Of a stretch of DNA of 64,000 nt, positions 12,488 to 23,849 are shown one piece after another. The notes under the pieces were generated by a model. That model ran no database searches. It was not told the origin of the DNA and was given only the letters and a program-made list of their open reading frames with translations. The translations under genes were made by a program, and so were the position numbers. Every line of letters begins with the position of its first letter. The stretch's first letter is position 1. Source of the DNA: Acheta domesticus (taxonomy: Eukaryota; Arthropoda; Insecta; Orthoptera; Gryllidae); contig JAHLJT010000631.1 of assembly GCA_031308135.1 (NCBI GenBank), positions 1,899,371 through 1,963,370 of the forward strand. The letters run 5' to 3'.

Positions 12488-14170
12488 TTATTCATGGAAT
12501 GGCTTTAGGCTATAGAAATTAAATTTTCCTATTATTTGCTCATTATTAGTTAATTCGGCTACATCGGGTTCGATGATCCTGTTTATATTATATGGTCCTT
12601 GGAACAGTTGAAAGAATTTTGTATATTGTTTATGTTCTAAGTCAGATGGCTTAGGAACTCTTAACAATACTTTGTCTCCTGTCCTGAAGGTATACGGTTT
12701 ACCTTTCCATTTCCTTCGCCTCCTTTCTGCAGCTTCTTGTAACTGGCTTAAGATTTCTTCTTGGGTTCTCCGATTCTGACTTATGTCTTCTCTTATTAAA
12801 ATTTGAAGTGGGTGTGGTGGCTTCTCATTTAAATGGGCTTCATGAGGGGATAATCCGGAGGAGTCATGATAGATTTGGTTAAGAACTCGATTAATGATCG
12901 GAAGTATTAGATACCAATCTTGGTGTTGCTGATGAGCGTACAACCTGATGATTCTAGAGAGTTCTTTCATAAGACGTTCAGATGGATTACTCTGCGGGTG
13001 TCGAATACTAGTGAGCACATGAACTATCTCTAACTGGTTCATGGCTTCCATCCATTGTTCGCTAGTAAACTGTGGCCCATGATCTGAGAGTATGCGTTCA
13101 TAATTGCCTGCCAATGAAAAAAACTTATTTAATTTATGTAGGCAATTTCTTGTATTCGCCCTATTTAGCGGATACACCTGGACGAATTTTGTAAACACGT
13201 CCACACATACAAAAATATATCGATACCCATACTTGGTCTTAGGTAAAGGGCCATAAATGTCGATGGCTGCCAATTCTTGGGGTTTACTGGGAATAATAGG
13301 TTGCGGAGCTCCTGCAAAATGCCTGTTAGGGTATTTTGTTTTCTGACAAGCCACACATTTTCGCAGTTCCGTTATTATTTGTTTTCTTCTACCCTTCCAG
13401 AAACATACTTCTCTAATGGTCTTGTCAATCTTGTCCGGTCCAAAATGCGCCAAGGTCGTATGCGTTAGCCAGATGATGCCTGTTGTTAAAACAGGTGGTA
13501 TCCAAATCCTATAAACATCTGGATCTCTTGAAACTCTGGTTAACAAGACATCATCTATCAGTTTCCATCGTGCACGATCGAGGCTATATTGGATAGCGGT
13601 AGGCTCATTCTCTTCTAGTTCGCCTTTCAGGAATCTTCTTATTGGTTTCATTTGCTCGTCTTCATCTTGAAATTTGGCTACATTTGACCAACTTAACCCT
13701 GGCATATGCATAATACCGAGTTCAATTGGTGTGGCGAAGAAGGTATTCTTGGTTTGTATTGTAGAGGTAAGGACTTGATTTCTACTTAATAAATCTGGCA
13801 GAAAATTCTTTATACCTGGACAATGTTCTATTGCGAAAGAAAATTGTTGTAGCCATAGTATCCATCTATATAGACGGTCGTTGTTCGGGTGACATCGTTG
13901 GAGAAACGTCAAAGCTTTATGATCAGTTACAATCAAAAAATGACGTCCTACCAAGTATTCTCTCAGACGATGTAAAGCCCAGACAATCACACAAGCTTCT
14001 TTCTCAGTCACTGAAAACTTCTTCTCAGGATCTTTAAGGACACGACTTATCAATGCTACCACATTTTCTTCTCCAGGACGCCCCTGATATAGGATCGCTC
14101 CCATTCCACTATCGCTACAATCTGTTTGTAGGATAAATTTCTTTGAAAATCCGGGAAAGTAAGCATGCAT
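12488..14170 (-). pseudogene. pol, RNase H and integrase part
   Basis: This 560-codon frame continues the polyprotein after the frameshift. RNase H shows LQTDCSDSGMGAIL, TEKEACVIVWAL and VTDHKAL. The integrase has an HHCC zinc site (H..H, then CVACQKTKYP) and the D,D-35-E triad in AIDIYGPL, LSDHGPQFT and NPSERLMKE. The C-terminus has the GDKVLLRVPKPS segment typical of Gypsy integrases. The frame ends about 50 nt before the polypurine tract, leaving no room for an envelope gene. The ATG at 14170 is not the true start of this polyprotein section. Confidence 0.9.
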
Positions 14171-15804
14171 GACTGATGAAATTCCGCAAGCAATTTGTAG
14201 AACGCTTTGTCATGTAGGTCCGTCCAATTCCATTTGCTATTTTTCTTTAAAAGGGGCAGAAATGGTGTGATGAACATTGCATAGTTATAGATAAACCTAC
14301 TATAATAGTTCACGCATCCAATAAAACTTCTTAATTGCTTCTTATTTCTAGGTGGAATTATTTTATCAAGTTCTTTTATTTTATCAAGATTCATTGAAAT
14401 TCCATTTCTGGTAAGATCATATCCTAAAAATTTTACTTTATGAGTACAAAAGTTTGACTTTTGAAAATTAAGTTGCAGATTATTATCTATTAATAATTGA
14501 AACAAATTTTGTAAATTCTTTAGGTGTTGTTCAAACGTTTCTGCATACACCAACACATCATCTATATACAGAATTGTGCAATCATTTAAATTGGTGGTAA
14601 TTATTCTTTCCAGACATCTAATCAAAGCGGATGCACTGTTTTTTAACCCAAAAGGCATTCTGCAAAATACGTAGGTAATGCCTTTGTGCAGAAATCCCGT
14701 GTACTGCCTTGATTCTTCGTTGATCTCCACCTGCCAATATGAAGCTGTAAAATCCGTAGTTGATAGCCACGTAGGTTTCTTCAATTTACACATAATTTCC
14801 TCCATACAAATGGGTCGATCCCGATATGGTACAGTTACTGAATTTAATTTTCTTGCATCTAAGCATAGTCGTATTTCACCTGATGCTTTTCTGACAGTAA
14901 CTATCGGATTAATGTATGGTGTCCTTTGCTTTTTGATTACACCCTCTGCTAACATTTTATCAATTAAAGACTCTACTTCTTGTTTATAAGCTTCAGGTAT
15001 TCTATATTGATGGCCTACAAAAGGTTCTTGAGTGGTCAATTCAATTTCAAATTGGAAACTTCTAACAGGTTTTGTAGATTTTTCAAACACCTTCTTATAC
15101 TTAAGCAGCATTGCTACTAATTGTTCTTTTTGATCAGATAGTAAATTTGAATTATCTTGTACTGTAGATTTTATTAAATCTTCCAGATTCTGTAGTTCGA
15201 CACATTGTGATGTATAAATTTTTTCCCCAGGATCATTGCATTCTAGGTCTACCAAATCCTTCGGTGGAATAATCAACTTGTATTGTTGAACATCAATTAT
15301 TACTGAATACTGTGACATGAAATCCATTCCTAGTATCAATGGATAGAGCAGATCCTTTGCTACTATACATACTACTTCACATTTGGTAGTACCTATAACT
15401 AAATCAAGCATTACTTGCTTATTTATTGGACATGACTTTTTCTTATTCACCCCAATAATATATGACTTAGTTAGTGGCAGCATTGGAATGTCTACACCAT
15501 TGTCTAATAGATACTGCACTGTGTCTTCTGTGATAATTGAAGCTATACAACCGGTGTCTACCAGAGCTGACAAGATAATTTCATTACATTTGACTTGGAT
15601 CATCGGACAACGTCGTTTATTTACATTTGTTTGAAGAATCTCTTCCCTTCCTGTTATTTCCTCAAAATCTGCTAATTCCCACGACAAGATAGTCACCTCG
15701 TTCCTGTTGTTGTTTGCTAGGTTCGACGCGGGATGACTAATCGCCCCAAACCTCAGAAGTTTGTTCCTTTCGATGTACTCGGCGTAGGTTTCCATTCTCC
15801 ACAC
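14056..15804 (-). pseudogene. pol, protease and reverse transcriptase part
   Basis: This 582-codon frame starts at GTG, since no ATG is needed after frameshifting from gag. It carries an aspartic protease (ALVDTG, catalytic D83) and a reverse transcriptase with LDARKLNSVT, TDFTASYWQVEI, RMPFGLKNS and the active-site YIDDVLVY at residues 413-420. The Gypsy-type connection motif GCVNYYSRFI follows. Homology ends near 14170, after the DKAFYKLLAEF stretch. The rest is read out of frame because of a 1-nt indel, and RNase H and integrase continue in the next frame. All catalytic residues are present, so the break looks recent or is a sequencing error. Confidence 0.9.
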
Positions 15805-17393
15805 GCCCTTCCATCTGATGGATTCTTCTTATCTCTTGATCGGCTTCTGTGAATTTCCTTCTTGTTTTCCTCTTCGTTCCGGTTTTTCTGATTTTGATTC
15901 TTGGAATAATTTTGTTTTGTTTCAACTATTGTAGATGAAACTGTGGTGCCTGTCTTCGGTTTGCTTTGCTTCTCTATTCTTTGATAAGTAGCATCATAAG
16001 AACCTAATTGAGTAATAAGTTTTTCAGCCGTTAGAGGTAACAAGTTCTTCAATAGGTTTTGGAATTTGGCTGGGAAAGTGTCGGATAAGAAGACACACCA
16101 TTTCTTCTTCTGGTATTGTTGGAGTGCATAATTTGAGTCCTGCCAATTTTTCTGTAGCATACTCTTGCATATTGCAGCCACCTCTCTTCCATGATCCACA
16201 TAAAAGTTCTATCTTATAGTCCGTTTGTATTTCATGATTCCAATATCTGGAAAAGAATTTCTGCTTAAATTCCAGATATGTTGGGGGCAAAGGTTCTAGA
16301 GTATCTGCCCAAGTTTTTGCATTGGATTTTAACATCTGATAAATAATCCTGACCTTTTTATCTTCTTTCACCATATGTAATGAGAAATAATTTTCCACCG
16401 CTTTCAAAAAGGTGCATGGATTCTCAGTGTTCAATCCGCTAAAAGTCAAGTGGGGAGGCAAAGTCAATAACAAAGGAGTTATACTACCTGGCCCTAGACA
16501 AGTATGTCCTCCTTTGGTACTCAACTCTTCTACCTCATTCTTGCATTCTTTAATTTGTTTTTCTAACTGGTGGTCATATTCAGTCAAATCTTTAATAGCA
16601 TTATTTAATTTAGTTGCTTGAGCCTGTGCTACATCTGACAATTCTTTCTGAAATTTATTTACTTCTTTCTCTAAAGATGACTGCTTATCAGAAATAGTTG
16701 CAACTATTGCTATCTGTGTATCAACCTTTTCTTCAATGCCATTTACTTTAGTGTCACATTGAAGTTGAATTTGTTGCCTAAGATTCTGCATTCTTTCTTC
16801 TAGTTGATCAGTAATGCTAGCTAATTCTGTCTGAATTTCTTCCTTCACTATAACCTTCCATTGCTCTGATAACCCTTTGAATTTATTCTCTAATTCTCCA
16901 AATCGCCCTTCTAATTTAGCATTGTTCCCTTTAATTTTTTCTTCTAATTTACTATTATTTTCTACATCTTTTCCTCTAATTTGTTATTATTTTCTACAAT
17001 CTTTTCCTCTAATTTGTTATTATTTTCTACCATCTTTTCCTCTAATTTGTTATTATTCTCTATCATCTGACTAGTTATTGATTCTGTTTGAGAATGCATT
17101 TTGATGTCGATTTGTTGCATAAATTGTTGCATCAACCTAGCCATCATTCTATTTGCTCTCTCTATTTCTCCCTCTTGATCTTGAGATGTCGTAGGCGTTG
17201 ATTCTCTTCCAGTTGGAGTGTCAGTAGATCTTGTTTCTTCTTCACCTTCCCTAGTTGTTACTGTTGAGAAACCTCCACTACCCTCTAGTAACACTTCTCT
17301 ATCCTCACTCCTATCTGATTCCTCACTACTTTCCCCTACAGTTTCTATATTTCTTTGCCGATTAAACATCTCCGTCCTATCTGAATCTGCCAT
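15753..17393 (-). pseudogene. gag of the Gypsy element, broken by two indels
   Basis: This is the structural protein of the retrotransposon, in three overlapping pieces: 17393-16962, 16848-16024 (open further upstream) and 16199-15753. The first and third are in the same frame, so one ancestral ORF acquired a 1-nt deletion near 16965 and a compensating 1-nt insertion near 16030-16100. The N-terminus is acidic, then carries coiled-coil repeats (ENNNKLEEK). The middle has a retrotransposon gag-type core with FLKAVENYFSL and TWADTLEPLPPTYLEFKQKF. The C-terminus is basic. There is no CCHC zinc knuckle, which some insect Gypsy elements also lack. The last piece overlaps pol by about 50 nt in the -1 frame, consistent with programmed frameshifting, though I see no canonical slippery heptamer. 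Confidence 0.85.
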
Positions 17394-17682
17394 TTTTTTT
17401 TTCTAAACCTTTTGTAAGTGACAAACTAAACAATTTATGAACTCTATAATACACTTCACCCTATTATTGACCAATGATTGTTTCTTTTGAATTTAACAAA
17501 CAATTCTGTAACAATATTCCGTTGAATACTATGAGTAAGTCTTTCATCCTACACTATTTACATACAGGAATACCATTAACCATCACTATACAATCTTGCC
17601 CAATATCAAAGTTGCAAGAAACACTGCTGTAGACAAAGTTAATTTCATCAATTGCGTAAATTTCTTCAAAATTTCGAGCCCA

Positions 17683-17697
17683 CCACGTTAGGCGCCA
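17683..17697 (-). other. Primer-binding site of the Gypsy element
   Basis: Four nucleotides inside the 5' LTR the minus strand reads TGGCGCCTAACGTGG. TGG is the complement of a tRNA 3' CCA end, as expected for the minus-strand primer site. Which tRNA is used cannot be settled without a tRNA set from this genome. Confidence 0.75.
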
Positions 17698-17701
17698 ATT
17701 A

Positions 17702-19069
17702 TGTGACCGTTCATTCTGGTCTTCTCGAGGGATATATCGAGGGTTTTGGGCTTTCTGTGAAATTTTGAAGAAAAACACGACAACATCAAGTGGAAAAACC
17801 ATTCAACAATATAATTATGCACTTGTTAAACAAAAATACAAAAAATAAAGTTGCCAATACCATTGACTCTTACCACAAAACAACACACAAGCAAAAATAA
17901 ATCAATGACAAAAAAAAATTGATTAGTGAGCAATTTGCGCAAATGCTTCTAGTACCCTCTATCAATTCTATATTTAAATTTAGTACTCAATATTCAATTT
18001 TATAAAGTTTATCTTCACTTTTGGTACCTTTACTCATATTTACTTTTAATTTTACTAGTCAATATTCAATGTTATAAAGTTCATCGTTATTTTCTCTCAG
18101 ATTATAAAAAAAAATATTCTCAGTTTATTTGTAGGTAGTAGTCCCCTTTATTTGAAGGACCATGCACTCGCGACGGGATCCCTTGATGCCTTATCAGTTG
18201 GCCTCCAAGAAAGACCTCGTCCCTCCCGTTGATGCTTGCAGCGTCCAGGCTGAGCGGCGCGGTGTAACGGTAGCGCAGCGGGTGCGCTAGACTTCCGCCC
18301 GCCTGCGATGCTCCTTCGGTATGGCAAGGTTACTCCATTCCTCCCGGGAATGCATGTGGATTATCGGCAGAGTAGCGCGGCGCGGTGCAACTGCAGCACA
18401 GCAAACGCTCGTGACCTCCGCCAGCCTGTGGTGGTCCTTCGGTACAGCATCGTTAATCTCGTCCCTGCCGGGAACACATGTGGCGTACAGGAAGCGCAGC
18501 GCTGCCCGCTGTCAAGACCTTGCAGCGGCCTGTGGTTATGTGGCCTCCGCCGGCCTACGGCGCTCCTGCGGAACGTCTCTTGATTGCAAAACCAAAATAG
18601 TGGTCAAGCGGTCAACTACGGGTTGCGTAGAGATATCGGGCCAAGTAGCTCTACTTTCTCCGAAGAATGCTGGTGTAAACTCGAACAATGTTCTGTATAG
18701 AGTCTCTTACATGCGCCACGTAACTGTTCACAAGTTACCTATTGGTGTTTTGCACGAATAGTTTATCTCCGTTGCCTATTCAATCACTAGCACTGAGAAA
18801 CATTTACTCTCAATCGCGCGACGTAATGGTCCGATAATCTCTCGTCCCATTGTAACAGGCACATGAAAGTTTCGCACTATTCGCGTCCGACTCCGACCGT
18901 TGACTCCGTTAGACTCCCTTCTTTTTTCTCCTCGTAAGAGCCACAGCTACCCCTCCCCTCACCTCCCCGCCAGCGACAGTTGATAAGGGAACAGGGGGGG
19001 GAGCTCGTAGGGCAGCGCAATCGCGCGGCTGATCTCGCCAACTTTTGGTATTTGAGCGGAATCGCTACA
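17702..19069 (-). repeat. 5' LTR of the Gypsy element (right copy)
   Basis: It is 1368 bp, the upstream LTR in element orientation, and should carry promoter and polyadenylation signals. It differs from the left LTR by a 10-bp insertion around 18283-18292, single-base length changes near 18158, 18925 and 18996, and about one substitution. Confidence 0.95.
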
Positions 19070-19073
19070 GCAT

Positions 19074-19910
19074 GTCAGGAAACAAGATCATGCGTGAAAA
19101 CGCAGGGTCAAAAATGGTTTCGTAGCATGGAATGCGGTAGAACTAGAATGGTTAAAGTATATAGAATATCGTATTAGTTTTTCAGTAGCGGTGGTGGTGG
19201 TGGTGGTGACGTGCTGTAGTCATGGTGAGTAATATTACTTAGCGCATGTAAAATCATCAAAATAATCCTTTGAAGTGTATGCCGGCAAACTTGAAACTTT
19301 TTCAGTAGAACAGTAAATACGAAAAATGTAAACACAAAAAAAGGAATACTCCCTGATTAAGAAGTTAATATAGAACGAGGCTGCTGTATGAGAGGATGGA
19401 ATTACTGTAAGACTAAAAGGTATATTGCAGTTGCAAAAGGTATATTGCATATACTCGGCTTCTGACGGCAGGTTTTTCCCATTTCAGGTTTTTTTCCTCA
19501 GCCGTATCTTATGGTCTCTTTTTTCGCAACTTTGATGCGATGGAGAGACCATTTGGGGTGAATATCAGAATTCGAAAGGTTAGATCGTGATAGAATGTTG
19601 GTATTGTAATGGCTTAAAGGCCTTCGGCCCAGCCACATTATTTCAAGTTATGTAATTTATACACGGAATAATTACTTATTAAATAAAATAAATATTGCAG
19701 TTTTATGAACGGTTTCTATACCATGTGGTAAAACCAGCACTTCGGTTCCAGGTTCGTTAGAAATGGAGACCGGCTGCACAAACTCCGAAGGGCATCGGCA
19801 GGGCAGGGCAGAGTAGAGAAGGGTTTCTATCGGCGGCAACAGCGTCCTCGCGCGGGACTGCAGTGCCGCCTCCCTTCATCGCACGACGAGAGGCTCTGAC
19901 ACCTCCCCTA
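19074..19910. other. Non-coding, with a (GGT)n run and weak repeat
   Basis: There is a short GGT microsatellite at about 19191-19208. Sequence at 19470-19640 weakly resembles 40660-40790 (both contain CTTTGATGCG and AATATCAG), suggesting an old dispersed repeat. No gene is seen. Confidence 0.3.
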
Positions 19911-20135
19911 TACTGCAATTTTTCTAACTTTGCCCCCTCAACGCCCGTCCTCACGATGGAATATGTTTTTCGCGACGTTATCAGTCGTGCCGCCAGATAT
20001 CGCATGATCGCGACCGTATCAAGCAGTGCTTGTGATCATGCGACCTCTAGCGGCGCGATGGAGGAAGAACGCGGAATGCCATGTGATACTCCATCGTGGC
20101 CGAGCTTGAGGGGCAGAGTTAGAAAAATCGCACTA
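19911..20135. mobile_element. Foldback MITE family M, copy M1
   Basis: TA flanks a 221-bp element that starts CTGCAATTTTTCTAACTTTG and ends with its inverse (AGAAAAATCGCAC). It has long arms and an internal palindrome around CGCATGATCGC. Three more copies occur in the window. The TA duplication and inverted ends suggest Tc1/mariner-type mobilisation. Confidence 0.8.
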
Positions 20136-20814
20136 GTTCAACCACAAAACGAGAAGAAAAGTGGAAGTGTCCGTGAGTTTGGAGTATATTGCCCCTTCAA
20201 TCGTCTCGCTTTTCAAGAAATAGGGATAAGTCGTCTAAATGAAATGGTGAGTACTCTAAAACTTGTCATGGAAATTAAGAAGACACCTGAATTATAAAAA
20301 ATCAAAATTGAAATTAGAAATCATACAGAAGGAAATTTACTAGAATCTAAGGGGTCTTTTAAATATGGTTTGATATACATAAAAACCTCTCCAAATAATT
20401 TAAGAAGTGCACTTTACCATGATTTAATGGTGACATGGTCTCATAAAGGATTTATCACGCATTAATATCGATATATCTTGGAAGTAAGGATAAAAAATAT
20501 TCCAAGTCTTGAACATAGTTTTGTTTCTGTGAAATTTAAAAACGGTGGCAATAACATCCTTAAGATGTTGCAAGGGAATTTGTCAAATAAATCTTTGCGA
20601 TTAAAATCGACCAATTCGTTCTAAATGTATTTTAAGAAAGTAGTTGTGACCATTTTAAGATAAGATTCCATGGTGTACGGAGATTAATTACATGTTTCAG
20701 AACTGCTGGGACTACAGTAGGCAGCTATACATAGTAAAATCCTGAAATGCGTTAATTAAGGTGGTGGTCATAAGAGACCTCAACAGCAGGTCAAAACCGA
20801 ACTGGAGTTCTGCA
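20136..20814. other. AT-rich non-coding DNA
   Basis: Nothing is recognised here apart from the flanking elements. Confidence 0.4.
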
Positions 20815-21512
20815 TGGGAGTTTAGCGCCACGCGTAAGGTAGCGGCGTTATGGACTAACGGTCACGTGACGGAGCTTGAAGTCATAACGTCTTACTTTAT
20901 GAAGGTATGACCTTATACCTTCATAAATAGTGCACGCCTGTAGGAGTCTACGGTCACCTTACAAGAGGCAAATTGACCGCCTAAAAACGGGAAAGGCTGA
21001 ATTTTTCCAACTTTGAAAAACAGATGCTCGTATGTGAGGCAGTTACAATTATTTCTTATAAACTCCGTAACGCTGGCAAGGATTAACGGAAAATATTGGA
21101 GAGGTTACAGTAAACAAATTCGCGAAAAAGAAATAATAAATCATATCTTCGGGTTAGGTTATGTATTATGCTCATAACGAATGCTTCCTACATTCTCAAG
21201 AAAAGAAGAAAAGCAGGTTAAAAATTCCAGGCTGTATACTCATGGCGGAGGGCCACAAAATCGAAAATTCCGTACACAATGTAGATTTGATACATTCTTG
21301 ACTCGTATCGTGATTGAAATGTCTCAACACTCTCTACTCTTTCATAAATCAAGCAAAATCTTTGTTCAATGCTTGAAATGCTTCTTTTGTCATAATGCAT
21401 AACGCAATGAAGCTATTGCTAAAACTCTTCTGAACGTTGTTCATTACGACCGTATAAAGTCGTTAGTCACGTGATTAATACAATGTCTCCTTATGCCTGG
21501 CGCTAAAACTTC
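20815..21512. mobile_element. Possible degenerate inverted-repeat element
   Basis: GGAGTTTAGCGCCACGCGTAAGG at 20817-20839 is matched in inverse by CCTTATGCCTGGCGCTAAAAC at 21489-21509, and CACGTGAC motifs lie inside both ends. The similarity is partial and no target duplication is clear. A perfect 13-bp stem hairpin lies inside at 20896-20927. Confidence 0.35.
20896..20927. repeat. Perfect hairpin, 13-bp stem, 6-nt loop
   Basis: TTTATGAAGGTAT, loop GACCTT, then the exact inverse. No run of T follows, so it is not a typical terminator. Confidence 0.8.
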
Positions 21513-22825
21513 TAATATGGACTGACCCAGTTCACCATGTGGTGCCAGCAGCATCTCCAGAACCTGTAGGATGGAAACGATGACGTCGTGGGAGTGTTCA
21601 GGCGTTTATCAGAAGAGTACCGATATAGCGCTGGAAGCGCTGAAGGTATGGCACTTGCAAATATGCTAAACTTGTAATCTTGTAAACCGAATACGAAGTC
21701 TATTAATTCTCTTCATGTGGTCATAATCACGTTAGAAACATTTTTACCTTAATCACTTTAGTAACTTTTAATTAGTCATTAAAAATAGTCCTTTTAAACA
21801 TTTTCGGATTTATAAACTACGCCAAAAAAACTCAAATACAGAACTGCATTTACAGAAATGTTATGTATATGTGAAATATTAAGGAGTTTATTTGGCTTTG
21901 TGTAAGAAAATGGGACGGATATCAAAAACTAACTACTTCTAGCGTCCCAGAATTATTAATTGAATAAACAATATGAATATGGGTATTTAAGTCAATAATC
22001 ATGTCAACGTAATTTGTTTTATACTATTAAGTTAATTAATTATCACGTGAATTGCGCGAACTGATTCTGTTGTAAAATACAGATAATTGACCTCTAATTT
22101 TGTTTCAGAAATTGTTCTCCGCAGGAGCTCGGTGTCAAGCTGTGAAGATGTGCTAAGGAGATGAAGTTAAAAAAGATTAAATATATATAAGTAAAATTTG
22201 TATTAAGCACACGTCTAACATATTTAAAAAGCTCGTTGCAAGCTTAAAGATGTTAATATGAACGTTTCAAGAAAGTGAACAATGTTGAAAATATTCCTAA
22301 TTTCAGAATGTTAGAGAAATGTAGAAGCGTTAAGAAATCTGAGACTACTCTAAGCTAATATTTGTTGTACCTGGTGCATCAGTTGCATTCTTATATTTGA
22401 GAAAATCTTTCAAAATGCAAAAATTGTAACTAACGGTATTGAATGTTGTAATTTTTCAATTTTCAAAGCATTTGTACTCATTTGTCAGCTTGAATGGTTT
22501 AATTGTGTGAAACAGCTTTGTAAAATAGTGAATTAATTGTATGAACAATTATTTTTTTATATTAATATCTCCGTTAAGAAAAAATAAAGAATCTCAAACC
22601 GTATATAAACATGTATTCCTGGTCTCTGCAAAGAAATCCAAATTACGCTGACTTAAAAGTATACCAATGTTTGTCACCACCCAAAGAGTAAAATATAAAA
22701 TAAAAATGTAAATCGTGTCTTCTGAATCTCAAAAAAAAAAACTTTCCATTACTTAAGTTTGTTAAAATTCAAATAATGTACATTAGTGTCCTATTAATAT
22801 TCCCACTCTTGAATATTGTTTAATC
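21513..22825. other. AT-rich non-coding DNA
   Basis: I see no exon, RNA gene or element end here. Confidence 0.45.
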
Positions 22826-23289
22826 TTCTAGTTCAGGGCTTATCAAAGACTATTCGGGAGCTAAGAGCCGTCGGCAGTGGCCGGAGGGAATGGCGGGGGC
22901 AGCAGCGGGTGCGAGCGAAGTCTGCTTGGCGAGGGGGGGGGTGCGAGGTTGAAACGATAAGGCGGACAGCTCAGCTTCACACGAAACGAAAATGTGTTGT
23001 CGTGGAAGAGGAAGTAAGTGGCTCTGGTAATAAGTCCGATAATTTTTTAAAATAATTGGGAAATATTTTTTCTCTCAAAAACTGGAGATAATATAAAACG
23101 TTTGGTTTGTCATAAAAATTTTAATCGTGTTAGATTGTAATCTAAAGAGTCATTACACGATGAATCATGCAATTAAGTACGACAAATACACCGATGAACG
23201 TATAATTTGAAAATAGATTTCATGAAATTTCTGGTATGGAATCAGATTTCAAAGTTTTTGCTTTACCAGTTTCAGTGTTGACCGTGTAA

Positions 23290-23560
23290 ATCCGATTTAC
23301 AGTTGGAAATATTAAATCTTCAAAATGATAGAGTTGGAAGACAAATTCCAGCATAAGGAAGATATACTTCATTTTTACAAAAACATTCCACAGAGACAGT
23401 TTTCTAAGTTCCACGTTCATGCTGCCCACTTTTAAGTATGTTTGGGTCTGTATATGTTTGTGAGAAATTTTTCTAGTACGAAAATTTATGCATCGAGACT
23501 GAGAAGCTCTCACAGATCACAACTTGACAAATGTCTTGAGGTTAAGTTGGGCTCAATCAT
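23290..23560 (+). pseudogene. hAT transposase C-terminal fragment
   Basis: Reading the plus strand through stops and one frameshift gives SDLQLEILNLQND, then LLSMFGSVYVCEKFF, then LTDHNLTNVLRLS. These are the LQLE-LQ, FGS-YVCE and LTD-L--LR landmarks of the hAT C-terminal dimerisation region. At least four stops interrupt it, so it is dead. A minus-strand 97-codon frame over the same place is a shadow. Confidence 0.7.
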
Positions 23561-23849
23561 TTGGGCCAAATAGTGAACGCAGTGCGAGAAAAAAGATTTT
23601 AAAAATGTAAGAATTCCTATGTAAAATCTCTTAAGAGTAATACTGAGTACTTTTTGGTAGTTAATGACATAACTCTTAGAAAAAATATTTACATATCAAG
23701 GGCGTTCATAAAGTTCGTACCTTTAATCAAAAATAATTTGAATATTGGAAAGGGTGTGCATGCATTGGAAGCGTAATTTCTTCTTCTGTTGTCTGCGCAT
23801 TTGCTTCTATGTCGGGCCGCTTGATAGCGTCGCTGTAGCGCAAACAATC

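Larger units (their letters stand above)
11065..19073 (-). mobile_element. Complete Ty3/Gypsy LTR retrotransposon
   Basis: The element lies between two GCAT target-site duplications (11065-11068 and 19070-19073). It has LTRs of 1355 and 1368 bp that begin TG and end CA. On the minus strand the order is LTR, primer-binding site (17697-17683), gag, protease, reverse transcriptase, RNase H, integrase, polypurine tract (12440-12424), LTR. The domain order RT-RNaseH-IN is that of Ty3/Gypsy. No envelope-like frame fits between integrase and the tract. The LTRs differ by one 10-bp and three 1-bp indels and about one substitution, so insertion was recent. The coding frames are nevertheless interrupted at three places. 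Confidence 0.95.
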
